Of a stretch of DNA of 33,531 nucleotides, positions 9,534 to 19,115 are shown one piece after another (the first letter of the stretch is position 1; each line of letters starts with the position of its first letter). The position numbers and the translations under genes are program-made. Source of the DNA: Tritrichomonas foetus (taxonomy: Eukaryota > Parabasalia > Tritrichomonadida > Tritrichomonadidae); assembly GCA_001839685.1 (NCBI GenBank), contig MLAK01001110.1, positions 1-33,531 of the forward strand, in the 5' to 3' direction. A model generated the notes under the pieces. That model saw only the letters and a list, made by a program, of their open reading frames with translations. It searched no databases and had not been told where the DNA came from.

Positions 9534-9638
9534 TGAAACAAAAAAATTAATATGTAATGAGTTAGGTTTTATTATCGAAATGAGGATCACTCATGCACAT
9601 CGAAATTTCACTCTAAAAATAAAAAATTACATTTCTGT

Positions 9639-12290
9639 TTAAAACTCAAATTTGATTTCGAAATTGTCTCTAACGAGGAGTTGTGGACGATGAACAGTAA
9701 CAACACCATCAACAGCATCAAATTCAAGCTCTGTTCCATCAGCTGCGAGAACTTTGCTTGGTGTCTTTGAGAGTCCAACAATTTTAACTTGTTCAATAAC
9801 AACGTCATAGTTTTTAACAAAGTCGTTGTTATCATTTCCAGCAAAAGCATCAAAAGCAGAAAGCTTTTGTCCGTCGAATGTGAGTCTCTTGTGAATATTT
9901 CCATGAGTCTTTACAAAGTCGAAGGTTTGTCCATCATCAACATAAAGTTCACCTTCAGCTTTATTGTTTTCATCAACGGCAATAAGGAGTCTGAATGGAT
10001 CATAAAACATCAAAGGAGATGATTTCCTTACGCGTGATTTTGTTGGAACAATTGATCCACCTTTTACAAATACTGGTGTTCTTCCATTATTGAATGGAAT
10101 TGTAACTGTTTCACCTTTGATTTCATTTAAGGTCTTGTAGCAATACCATCTTGGACCAGCGGGCAAATCAACGATAAGATCTGCATCTTCTTCCTTCAAA
10201 AATGGAGCAACAAGAAGGGCATCACCAATCATGACTTTATCATCAGTATCCAAAAACTTCTCCTGGTTTCCAAAGAGCCACCAAAGTGGGCGTACAATTG
10301 GTGAACCTGTTAAGTTGGATTGTCTGGCTAATGTGTACCAGAATGGAAGTAACTTGTATCGGTCAAGGACAGCTTCATGTGCAACGTTAAAGTAATCATC
10401 ATGTAAGTTATAAATTTCTCTATAATTGGACAAATGGTGGCAATGTGTTCTAAAGAATGAATAAGTCCATGCGCCAACTTGATACCATCTTGAGAGTAAT
10501 TTTTCATCTGGATTTTCAAAGAAACCTCCAATATCTGCACCAACGTAAACTTGACCGGAAATTCCATTGCTCAGAACCATTTGGAGAGAGTTGGAAAGAT
10601 GCTCCCAATTACCTGTATTGTCTCCAGTCCAAATAGCTGCATATCTTTGTGTTCCAGCGAAATATGAACGTGTTAAAATGAATGGGCGTTGATTCATGTC
10701 TTTGTTACGTCTAACCATTCCTGTAAATGTTGCAGAAACCATCAGTAATCCATAAATGTTATGAACTTCTCTTTCTTCAAGATCACCAACATGTTTTAAG
10801 TCTTTTGGTGCGGTTAAATCGACTGAATCGAAAACAGCGATTTCATTCATATCATTCCAAATGTGTAAGTTTGGTTTACTTGTTGTGAATTTATTATATT
10901 GGAAGTTAGAGGCCCACCACTCACGAACCTCTGGCATTAAGAAATCTGGCCATACACTTCTTCCAGGCCAACAGTTTCCAACAAATTCACCATTTCCGTC
11001 AGCATTTCGAATCAAGTATTTCTTGTTTTTGGCTTCACTGTAAATGTTGTAGGAGTCTTCAGCACGAAGATGTGGATCATTAAGAACAACCAACTGACGA
11101 CGGTTTTTATCAAGGTGATCAAGCAATTTATGTGGATCCTTGAAATTGGTTGAATGGAAGGTGAAATATTTGCGGTTATCAGTATGGTCAAGATCAAGCC
11201 AAAGAACATCATGAGGAAGATGAATTGCATCTAATTTCTCGTCAACTTCGCGGACCTCATCAGCAGTGAGGTAACCCCAGCGGCATTGATGGAAAGCAAG
11301 ACCAAAGTATGGAAGAAGTTGTGGACGTCCTGTAATCTGAGTGAATGTGTTGGTGATGTCACTTGGTTGGCCGGACGATATGAAAAGGTCAATATATCCA
11401 CCTTCGGACATCAAACGTGCTCTTTTTCCTTCGCCCTTGATGCTGGAAATATCGACCCAGGTTTCGGATGGATTGCACCAGAATACTCCATCATTTCCAT
11501 CTAACGAGTGGGCAAAAATAAATGGGATTGCGCCATACATGGCCATGACTGAATTCACTTCATAGCTGTTAATGTCGGTTGTAAATAGACGAATTGGGTC
11601 GGTTATTGGATTGCTATCGTCTGAAATTGTGTTTTGTAATGAAAGCGGTAAAGTATGAGATGGCAATGCTGAAAGGCGGGTTTTTGGTGAAATGAAATCG
11701 ATGTCGAGTGCGACTGATGTTGGTCCGTTTGGAAATTGGTCGGTGTGGCCTCCCCAATTATGGCTTTCGAATAATTCTGGATATTTTTCCTTATCGCGCG
11801 AAGTTTCGAAGACGGCTGTATTATCGGCATTAATTGTTAAGCGACGTTGACCATTTTTATTGATGACGTGAACAACAAATGGTGCGAATTGAATTTCTAA
11901 AGATTGAAAATCGCTCGTTAAAACGACATGGGTGCTGTTTTGTGTTTGCGTGTATTTTATTGTGGATGAGAGTTCGGATGGATGAACGATGGTTGGTTCG
12001 GATGAAGCATCAAACCTGGGGAAGGATTCTTTATTGTTTGGCTCAATGCGAAGACGAGCAGCTCCGCAGGCTAGAAATCGGATTTTGAGATCGAGAACAG
12101 TGTTGTAAACAACATCATTGATTTGGGCGTCAAAGTTATTTCCTGAGAATTTGATTGATTTTGGATTTAGATTCCAATTTTGTTCAGAAGCAAAACGATC
12201 GCGTGAGCAGAATCTGGATTGTTCGCAGGTTCGATATTTAGAATGATCAGCAGAAAATGCCTGTGAAAGGAATAAGAAGAGAAATCCCAT
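9639..12290 (-). CDS. GANAB: Glucosidase II alpha subunit (GH31, ER glycoprotein processing)
   Basis: An 883-residue family GH31 enzyme. In the ER it trims the inner alpha-1,3-linked glucoses from N-glycans and so controls the calnexin/calreticulin folding cycle. A hydrophobic signal peptide (GFLFLFLSQAFSA) is followed by KYRTCEQSRFCSRDR, the Cys-containing N-terminal motif typical of glucosidase II alpha rather than lysosomal glucosidases. Nucleophile Asp480 is in WNDMNE; the likely acid/base Asp557 is in WTGDNTGNW. GHTDQFPNGPTSVALD and VYVGADIGGFF are also GH31 landmarks. The sequence after the nucleophile reads WNDMNEIAVF instead of the common WNDMNEPSVF. No KDEL-type tail is seen; in this family retention is by the beta subunit, which is not in the window. 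It is divergent from the AMMECR1 gene with about 180 bases between. Confidence 0.95.
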   Translation of the reverse strand: MGFLFLFLSQAFSADHSKYRTCEQSRFCSRDRFASEQNWNLNPKSIKFSGNNFDAQINDVVYNTVLDLKIRFLACGAARLRIEPNNKESFPRFDASSEPTIVHPSELSSTIKYTQTQNSTHVVLTSDFQSLEIQFAPFVVHVINKNGQRRLTINADNTAVFETSRDKEKYPELFESHNWGGHTDQFPNGPTSVALDIDFISPKTRLSALPSHTLPLSLQNTISDDSNPITDPIRLFTTDINSYEVNSVMAMYGAIPFIFAHSLDGNDGVFWCNPSETWVDISSIKGEGKRARLMSEGGYIDLFISSGQPSDITNTFTQITGRPQLLPYFGLAFHQCRWGYLTADEVREVDEKLDAIHLPHDVLWLDLDHTDNRKYFTFHSTNFKDPHKLLDHLDKNRRQLVVLNDPHLRAEDSYNIYSEAKNKKYLIRNADGNGEFVGNCWPGRSVWPDFLMPEVREWWASNFQYNKFTTSKPNLHIWNDMNEIAVFDSVDLTAPKDLKHVGDLEEREVHNIYGLLMVSATFTGMVRRNKDMNQRPFILTRSYFAGTQRYAAIWTGDNTGNWEHLSNSLQMVLSNGISGQVYVGADIGGFFENPDEKLLSRWYQVGAWTYSFFRTHCHHLSNYREIYNLHDDYFNVAHEAVLDRYKLLPFWYTLARQSNLTGSPIVRPLWWLFGNQEKFLDTDDKVMIGDALLVAPFLKEEDADLIVDLPAGPRWYCYKTLNEIKGETVTIPFNNGRTPVFVKGGSIVPTKSRVRKSSPLMFYDPFRLLIAVDENNKAEGELYVDDGQTFDFVKTHGNIHKRLTFDGQKLSAFDAFAGNDNNDFVKNYDVVIEQVKIVGLSKTPSKVLAADGTELEFDAVDGVVTVHRPQLLVRDNFEIKFEF

Positions 12291-12310
12291 GTTTGTTTGT
12301 TTGTTTGTTT
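12291..12310. repeat. Tetranucleotide repeat (GTTT)5 beside the glucosidase II start
   Basis: Five GTTT units abut the start codon of the glucosidase II gene. On the coding strand this is an (AAAC)n leader immediately before ATG. The repeat would lie in a short 5' untranslated region and gives an unusually A-rich translation start context. Confidence 0.85.
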
Positions 12311-12473
12311 TTTGAAGCTTATTCGGTAATTTGGCCGACCATATAAATTGTTAAAAAGTCGGTTATTCTAAGAAATTATCGAATATTATTTGACCATGTT
12401 AATAGAAACCAATTAATTCAATTGAATAGTAAAAATTCAGTATATATTTGTTCGATTTACTTTTCTAAAAAAA

Positions 12474-13061
12474 ATGATCGAGGCAAATGAAGAAATGTGC
12501 TTCTTTTGCTTCGAAAAATTGTTAAATGCTGTTAAAAAATGTGCTCAACATTTTGTCACCGATAGAGTAATGAATTCTTTTGGTGTTGTTCAATCAGATT
12601 CTATTGTTCCATTATTTGTGAAGTGGAAAATTAATAACGATACACGTGGGTGTATTGGATGTTTTGATGGCATTTCATTAATTGATGGCCTTAAAGAATA
12701 TTCAATCAGTGCTGGAATGCTTGATTGGAGATTCTCTCCTATTTCTTTTAATGAATTATTAAATTCAGAATGTACTGTTTATATTTTGAATACATTTGAA
12801 GATTTAATTGATTTTGATGATTGGGATCAAGGTGTGCATGGATTGCAAATTTTTATTGACGGACTTTCCGCTTCTTTTCTTCCAGAGGAAACTGTTGGCG
12901 AGTCGAAAAAAGAAGTAATTATGAAGCTTGCTAAAAAAGCTGGATTTTTTGGTGAAATTGATCATTTTGTTTTATATAATTCTACTCTTAAAAGATTTCA
13001 AGTCTCTTCTTCAAAAGCTACATGGAATGACTATGTGAACTATATTGAATCTTGTGTGTAA
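12474..13061 (+). CDS. AMMECR1: AMMECR1-domain protein
   Basis: A 195-residue protein made almost entirely of the AMMECR1 domain, which is conserved from archaea to humans and has no settled biochemical function. The signature RGCIGCF (residues 58-64, family RGCIGTF) is present. It is followed by LIDGLKEYSISAGMLDWRF, where the family has GL.EYA..SA..D.RF, then by PISFNELLNSECTVYIL and WDQGVHGLQIFI. These match the family order closely. The N-terminal extension of human AMMECR1 is absent, as in lower eukaryotes and archaea. The ATG follows an A-rich run. It is divergent from the glucosidase II gene. The C terminus (LYNSTLKRFQVSSSKATW) fits the family end. Confidence 0.93.
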   Translation: MIEANEEMCFFCFEKLLNAVKKCAQHFVTDRVMNSFGVVQSDSIVPLFVKWKINNDTRGCIGCFDGISLIDGLKEYSISAGMLDWRFSPISFNELLNSECTVYILNTFEDLIDFDDWDQGVHGLQIFIDGLSASFLPEETVGESKKEVIMKLAKKAGFFGEIDHFVLYNSTLKRFQVSSSKATWNDYVNYIESCV

Positions 13062-13333
13062 ATATATTTTGATTTTGATTTTTCTAAGTTTTTTCATCAT
13101 TTTTTCTCAAAAATATATCTGAAATTGCTCAGATTATCACATTAAATCATGAAAAAAGCTATGAAAAGAAAAAAAAAATTATTTATTCATAACAAGGTTA
13201 TCTTAAAAGCATTTATACTTTATGTGGATTGATGATATAAGATTATTTTGCAATATTTTTTTTCGCCACTTAGGTAATAGATAATTACATAAATGATGGT
13301 TCAAAGTTTTGTGCATTCAGCACTAATCATTTG

Positions 13334-15394
13334 TCACATGATTTGGCAATATTTATTCTGTTGATTAGTGTGATATATAGTAAATAAATTTAGGATTTTA
13401 TGATCACCAATTTCGATTGCATACTCAAAAGGTGTTTTATTAATTAGAATTAGAGCACCAGATGAACAACATTAAAACACTAAGTATTCTAGTATACTTT
13501 ATCCTTAATATTAACATTAATATTGTCATGATTTAAAAGTAAGTGAATGACTTCATATGATTTAAATCTTACAGCTTCATGTAAGGCAGTTCTTATTACC
13601 AAAAAATTAACCCGAATAATCGGTCTTTGATATTGATATCGATAGTGGGATTGCTTAATAAAGTTTGTACTATTTCAGAATAGTTACATATTGTGGCAAA
13701 ATAAAGTGGACTTAGTGAGTGGTGGCTCATTGGGACCTTGCCATTAGGATCAATATTTGGATGCTTTATTAGTAAATAAAAAATATCCTCAAAACCACAT
13801 TCAATTGACAATGAAAGAAGAGAGCTGCAAAATGTAGCTGGAGGGGGATAATTTACTATTATATCTGGATGATTTAACAAAATTTTAGTAATATATATTG
13901 AATTATTCTTAATGGCGCAATATAATGGTAAATAGTGATATAATCCATTATAATTTACTTCTATGCTTTTAATTTTAAGTAATTTTTTAATAATATGATA
14001 ATTTTTTTGATCAACAGCTTCTATTAATGGTGTATCTTTAATCATATACAAATTCCTTGATAAGTACTGAACAAATGTTAATGTAATGAATCAATTTTAT
14101 TTTTCTGATTAATATCAATATGAGTATATTTTTTAAGAACATTAGAAAATAAAGTACAATTTCCAGTATAAACAGAATAAAACAAATAGAAATTTTCAAA
14201 ATTAATCGTTTGACATTGCTGAATCCCAGGATCATCAAGTGAATAAAATAATAGATTTATTACGATTGCATGATGTTGATACAATTTTGATTCTCGGAAA
14301 ATTAGTTTGAATATCAAATGTAAATCCTTGTTATGTTTAGATAAAATATGATTAAAAAGTGTTATATTATTGGTTTTAACAATATCAAGTGTGAATATTA
14401 AAGATTCTGTTGAGTAATCCAATATATTGACTAGATATTCTATAATTTCTGGATAATGATATTCAATTGCTTTTAAAAAACATTGTTCATTAAATTTAAA
14501 AGATGATTCTTCGTGTAACACATTAATAATTTCAGAATTTCTGCCAATTATAGCATAAAGCAGTGATTTCTCAGAAATCTCTACTTTATTTACCCATAAA
14601 TACCTGAAGATATTAATTGAACCCATTCCCATTGACATTTCACAGAGAGTCATAGATGAATGTCTAAGATCTGGAATGTATTCGAAATATCCAAGATAAA
14701 TAGTGGAATTTAAAGAAATATTTTTTGTTGTTACAATCTTGAGAAATTCATTGAGATTATCTTCGTATATTGCTTTCGTTAATTTCTTTCGAACATGCCC
14801 AATCTTCCTTTTTTCAACAATTTTAACCATGTTCTCCTTCTGTTTGTTCAAGTAATGATAAACCTCATCATGTTGATCAATGACAATATAATAGTCAGAG
14901 GATGCGTTTAATAATGTTTTGATTCTTGACTTTTTCTCAATAAATGTTATTTCAAATTTGAGAAGTTCAGGGAGGAAGTAATAATCATCACCAAAATATT
15001 TCTGAATGAGGCTAAATTTAATAAATTGATGCTCATATAAATATAAAATCATGCGTTTATTTTTCTTGAAAATAGTGAAAATTGTTGACGGTCGAAAACA
15101 TGTTTTGAGTTGATATTTTTCAGTTAACAAAATCATTAATGTATCAAGTTTACTCATGAGTTGTTTTTGTGATGGTCTTGTTCTAGAAAAGTCTGCTATT
15201 AATATTAAAAAGGATTCATACAAGTCTAAAGAATGTATAATATCAATATCATCAAGAAAAGTTTCAATTGACTGAAATCGTAATAAAGTTTCAGTTTCTT
15301 CACAATCAATATATTTTAGTAGCTTATTTTCAAGATAGGAGAGTGTTCTCATTTTAACAGTAAATTGTTTCATTTTCGGTAATGATATGACCAT
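13334..15394 (-). pseudogene. Broken DUF3447/ankyrin-repeat gene
   Basis: The intact 5' part (14078-15394, 438 codons from an ATG) has the helical N-terminal region and DUF3447 segment (LLYAIIGRNSEIINVLHE) of the large trichomonad ankyrin family. It stops just after an ankyrin-like DINQKNKIDSLH. Coding resumes in another frame with further ankyrin repeats (13596-14051: TPLIEAVDQKNYHIIKKLL, LYCAIKNNSIYITKILL, SPLYFATICNYSEIVQTLL). It shifts again near 13600 to TALHEAVRFKSYEVIHLLLN, and again near 13450 to NKTPFEYAIEIGDHKILNLF, ending at a TGA at 13334-13336. At least three frameshifts are needed, so this is a pseudogene rather than one sequencing error. A function as scaffold or adaptor is typical of ankyrin proteins but not testable here. 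Confidence 0.88.
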
Positions 15395-15554
15395 TTAATA
15401 TATCAAAAAGATGATAATTGCCAGATATTGTCACTTTTGTCCCAAAATTGTGCAAACACATCAAGGCAATATTCCATTCATTCTTATTTTTTAATCATGA
15501 TTAAAGCTAGTTTAAGCTTTTTCTTCCAATCTCTATTTAATATTTTCTAGTACT

Positions 15555-15752
15555 TTATATCATATTTTTCGTTTTCATATTGTGATCTTTTAACAATTCT
15601 CGAGCATTAACAGTTTTTTTTTCATAACGCATGTAAATAATCAAATGCTCATCAAAAAGAGTATCCACAGAAATTGTAAGATTTTCGTCTAAATATTTCG
15701 TCGGTAAAAGAATAACCTTGAAAAGATTTTTACAAAAATGAGGAAGAAACAT
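15555..15752 (-). CDS. Possible small ORF or gene fragment, 65 aa
   Basis: An ATG-initiated ORF, with an in-frame stop nine codons upstream of the ATG. The product has a moderately protein-like composition (LFKVILLPTKYLDENLTISV followed by a charged segment RYEKKTVNARELLKDH). It resembles the beta-strand start of ubiquitin-like or BTB-like domains only in general pattern. It lies upstream of the broken ankyrin gene on the same strand, so it may be another decayed fragment. No family was recognised. Confidence 0.25.
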   Translation of the reverse strand: MFLPHFCKNLFKVILLPTKYLDENLTISVDTLFDEHLIIYMRYEKKTVNARELLKDHNMKTKNMI

Positions 15753-16318
15753 GAATGGTTTTCCTTGTTCTTGAAATTATAACTGGAACATTAAATTCTC
15801 TATCACATTATGATTTTATAATTTATATATCAATCAAAATGTTAAAAAAGATCATATGAAATCATCATTGCTTCGAGTTTTAGGAAAATATGTATAAGAG
15901 TATTTCGCATTTGAGAAAACTTCTCTTTACATCTTTTGAGTATGTGCAAGTCTAAAATCAGATATATTCAATGGAATATCATTTCTCTTTTCCGCTTTTT
16001 CATTGATATATAATATACAGTCCGATTTTCTAAATGATTAGATGATATTTATTCCCAAAATAAGGAAAAGATTTATGATATAAACATATTTTTTCCCCCA
16101 TTCATATTTCAATGAAATCATAGATTTTTAAAAGAATATTTGGTCTGTTTTAATACTTTGTGAGAAAATAGCGTCTCATCTTGAATTTTCATAAAAAAGT
16201 TAAATGAAAATCGATGCACAATTTCAATTAGTCATTGAATTGTTTGATTAATTTTTTCATCGTCTCATTAAATCTTTGAAAATTTCATTTCTTTATATTT
16301 CTCCTCACATTTTTCATA

Positions 16319-16329
16319 TCACTATTCAT
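16319..16329 (+). promoter_or_regulatory. Putative initiator (Inr) of the dihydrolipoamide dehydrogenase gene
   Basis: TCACTATTCAT, about 25 bases before the start codon, fits the extended trichomonad initiator of a TCA-pyrimidine-T/A core followed by TCAT. A second TCAC lies a few bases downstream (TCACATTTT). Confidence 0.5.
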
Positions 16330-16354
16330 ATCACATTTTATTGTTATTTTCAAA

Positions 16355-17782
16355 ATGCTTCATTCTTTCGCAAGAAGACACGCTTCTAAAGTTACAAGCC
16401 CAGATGTTCTCATCATTGGCGGTGGGCCAGGTGGTTACGTCGCTGCGATTCGCGCTGCTCAGCTCGGTCTCAAGACAATATGCGTCGAAAAAGAAAATTT
16501 ACTCGGAGGAACCTGCCTGCGTGAAGGATGCATCCCATCGAAATTCCTTTTGAATGTTTCACATCACTTCCACACAGCCAATCATGAATTAAGAACTATG
16601 GGACTCAATCTCCAAGGAAAAGTAACTCACGATATGAAAATGGTGCAACGCAGAAAGGATGCTGTCCTCACAATGAACAGCAAAGGAATCGAATCGCTTT
16701 TCAAAAAGTACGGAACAACTCTCGAAAGAGGAACAGCAAATATCATCGATAAAAATACAATCGAAGTCAAAAAGCCAGATGGTTCAACAGTCGTATATAA
16801 TCCAAAGAATTTGGTTATTGCCTCCGGAAGTAAAGCATTCACTATTCCTGACTATCCAGTTGACGAAGATGTGATTGTCACTTCACGAGGTGCATTGAAA
16901 TTCCAAAAAGTGCCAGAATCAATGTTTGTTATTGGTGCTGGTGTCATTGGACTTGAAATGGCAACTTGCTATAATGGACTTGGTTCAAAAGTGACTGTGA
17001 GTAATCTCACCAACTCTATCGGCGGTGATGGTCTTGATCCACAAGCTGCAAAAGCAATTCAAATGGCAATGAGAAAGAGTAAAATCGATTTCATTCTTGG
17101 TCCAAATAAAACAACTGTTAAAAGAAATGGTGATAAAGCGATAGTTAATATTGCTGATAAAACATTTGAAGTTGACAAAGTTTTAATTTCAATTGGTAGA
17201 AGACCAAACCTTGAAGGATTTGGATTAGAAAAACTAAATTTGAAGATGAACAAAAATGGAACAATTGCTGTAAATGATAGATACCAAACAAGTCTTTCTA
17301 ATGTGTTCGCTATTGGTGATATCGTCCCAGGACCACAACTTGCACATAAAGCTGAAGAAGAAGGAATTTTGTGTGTTGAAGGAATTGCTGGAAAGAAAAT
17401 TAAGCCATTAAACTATGATGCAATTCCAGGAGTCATCTATACTAACCCTGAAGTTGCTACTGTCGGTCTTTCTGATGTTGATGCAAGAAAGAAGGGAATA
17501 AAGGTACGAGTAGGAAACTTCCCTTATACAGCAAACAGTAGGGCAAGATGCACTGGCCAGACAGCAGGATTCGTGAAATGGATCTGTGATGAAAATGGAA
17601 TGGTTATTGGAATGACTATTGTTGGTCCAAATGCAGGTGAAGCAATTCTTGAAGGAACTATTGCTATCCAGAACCAAATGCACATTGAACAGGTTGCACA
17701 CACAATTCACCCACATCCAACACTCAGTGAAGCTGTAATGGAGGCTGCAAAGGCAGTAATGGATAAACCAATCCATCTTTAA
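16355..17782 (+). CDS. Dihydrolipoamide dehydrogenase (L protein), probably hydrogenosomal
   Basis: A 475-residue flavoprotein disulfide reductase that reoxidises dihydrolipoyl groups with NAD+. Complete landmarks: the FAD-binding GGGPGG (22-27), the redox pair Cys54/Cys59 in GGTCLREGCIPSK, the NAD-binding GAGVIGLE, the second FAD motif FAIGDI, and the C-terminal His454/Glu459 active-site pair in HPTLSE. The first 12 residues (MLHSFARRHASK) are short, Ser/Arg-rich and precede the FAD fold directly, as in trichomonad hydrogenosomal presequences. Parabasalids lack a pyruvate dehydrogenase complex. There this enzyme is known as the L protein of a partial glycine-cleavage system, and has been linked to thiol-based peroxide reduction; that role here is inference. 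GC-rich codon use at the start suggests good expression. Confidence 0.96.
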   Translation: MLHSFARRHASKVTSPDVLIIGGGPGGYVAAIRAAQLGLKTICVEKENLLGGTCLREGCIPSKFLLNVSHHFHTANHELRTMGLNLQGKVTHDMKMVQRRKDAVLTMNSKGIESLFKKYGTTLERGTANIIDKNTIEVKKPDGSTVVYNPKNLVIASGSKAFTIPDYPVDEDVIVTSRGALKFQKVPESMFVIGAGVIGLEMATCYNGLGSKVTVSNLTNSIGGDGLDPQAAKAIQMAMRKSKIDFILGPNKTTVKRNGDKAIVNIADKTFEVDKVLISIGRRPNLEGFGLEKLNLKMNKNGTIAVNDRYQTSLSNVFAIGDIVPGPQLAHKAEEEGILCVEGIAGKKIKPLNYDAIPGVIYTNPEVATVGLSDVDARKKGIKVRVGNFPYTANSRARCTGQTAGFVKWICDENGMVIGMTIVGPNAGEAILEGTIAIQNQMHIEQVAHTIHPHPTLSEAVMEAAKAVMDKPIHL

Positions 17783-18062
17783 GGAAGTTTTTAATTTTTT
17801 AAAAAAGTAAAGTAGATAGAATTAAATCACTTTGATCTTCGATTTTTGCTCATAATAGATTTTCAAACGAAACAATTATATATCTTTCTAATGATCTTTG
17901 TGACTTTGTAATAAAAATGTTTTTCAAACATTGTTTGAGAGAACGGAAGAAATATAAATCCCACACCACCAAGAATCAAGGCGAAAACGTAATATTGTAA
18001 AGAAAATAACAAATAGAAATGTATAAAAACTTTACCCATAAAAAGTGGAAATATATCTAAAT

Positions 18063-18908
18063 TTAATCAGTTGTCTTTTCTGGTGGTGCACCTGCTTGCT
18101 CCTTGGCTGTCAAAATATCAGCAATGAGTTGTCTCACTTGTGCCGCGGTGTCGTACCTGATCTGTGCGACTCGAGGGCTGCTTTCTTGCTGCTTCAATGA
18201 CGAGTTTAGAAGTGAAATAAAGCCACGCATGAATTTGAGAATCGCATCGATATCGTTTCCAAAAAGCGATTCGCCGTCACTTTTCATGAGTGGCTCGATT
18301 AATTTATCATTTATTCTGATTACGAGTGCTGCTTGAGAATGTGATTTAGCGAAAATTGAAGAAAACGGTTTTAAGTACTCACCGCCAATTTTTGTATCTT
18401 TTTTCATGAGTGCTGATAATGGATCTGCTATCACATCAATGAACTGGAGCTGGAGTCCAATGCAATTCTGGAGAGAAAGAACATCTGTGCATAACTGTGG
18501 AATGTAAGTTTCGATTTTATTATTTTTTTTGGCCCATTCAAATATCGTTTCAACGAACGCCCGAACAAGGACTAAAAACTTTTCGATTCTCCATTTATCC
18601 AAATGGCTCCATTCTTTTCCGACTCCTGTGAAAAATGAGGAAATATATATTTCGCATTGAAAATCTGGAATTTCGAGCAGTATGTTTGATAGTTTTCGAG
18701 CTAGAGCGTGTTGGTTTTGCCATAAATCTGTTTTCCATAATCCGTTAAGATAAACATACCATAATTTTTGTCCATCGTCAATATCGAACTTTTTCTGATC
18801 TTTGAGCCAGGCAATGCTCTCGTCAACTGCTTTCAATCGTTCATCGAGTTCATCTGAAGCGATACGCGCTCCAAAAGGGAAAGGAACACCGCAAATCTCT
18901 GCAGACAT
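18063..18908 (-). CDS. RRP1: RRP1/Nop52-like ribosomal RNA processing protein
   Basis: A 281-residue protein matching the Nop52/RRP1 core domain, which acts in the nucleolus in 27S/32S pre-rRNA processing for the large subunit. Evidence: an N-terminal FPFGARIASDELDERLKAVDESIAWL (family ...LAS.E...R..A...L..WL). Next comes the diagnostic block KLWYVYLNGLWKTDLWQNQHALARKLSNIL, then FFTGVGKEWSHLDKWRIEKFLVLVRAFV (family ..T..REW.GID..RLDKF..L.R). The protein stops soon after the domain, so it lacks the long basic C-terminal tail of animal Nop52 and is about the size of yeast Rrp1. The start ATG has no obvious competing upstream start. It is convergent with the dehydrogenase gene (280-base gap) and divergent from the next gene. 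Confidence 0.85.
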   Translation of the reverse strand: MSAEICGVPFPFGARIASDELDERLKAVDESIAWLKDQKKFDIDDGQKLWYVYLNGLWKTDLWQNQHALARKLSNILLEIPDFQCEIYISSFFTGVGKEWSHLDKWRIEKFLVLVRAFVETIFEWAKKNNKIETYIPQLCTDVLSLQNCIGLQLQFIDVIADPLSALMKKDTKIGGEYLKPFSSIFAKSHSQAALVIRINDKLIEPLMKSDGESLFGNDIDAILKFMRGFISLLNSSLKQQESSPRVAQIRYDTAAQVRQLIADILTAKEQAGAPPEKTTD

Positions 18909-19115
18909 TAAATGCTTACGACCATATTTTGGTGACAGGATTTATTTCAGAAAGAAAATACTTGACGTAAATCTTGACATCAAAAATATTGAATAATATT
19001 GTGACTTTATTCGGCCAATGACATACTTTTCTCAGAAAATGATATTCCTGTAATATATCTGAAAATTGACCAAATAAGCAAAGAAAAAACAATATTCCAC
19101 TTTGTTGCAGAAATA

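Larger units (their letters stand above)
8938..9638. other. Convergent 3' intergenic region rich in repeats
   Basis: About 700 bases between the stop codons of Rpn11 (+) and the glucosidase II alpha gene (-). It carries the 19-bp minisatellite, an inverted copy of its unit, and a pair of 19-base direct repeats. The stretch 9285-9455 is AT-rich with nothing recognised. Confidence 0.7.
15395..16354. other. AT-rich intergenic region with one weak ORF
   Basis: About 960 bases between the ankyrin pseudogene start (minus strand) and the dihydrolipoamide dehydrogenase gene (plus strand). It should contain the latter's promoter at its right end. One 65-codon ORF (15555-15752, minus) is listed separately. 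Nothing else was recognised. Confidence 0.5.

Noticed and set aside
13997..14120. Intron explaining the break in the ankyrin gene
   Set aside because: No GTATGT-like donor or ACTAACACACAG-like acceptor around 14040-14110, and further frameshifts follow downstream, so decay is simpler.
17408..17776. Minus-strand ORF of 122 aa inside the dehydrogenase gene
   Set aside because: Lies wholly within a strongly supported conserved gene; Cys/Ser-rich composition is a reverse-frame artefact.
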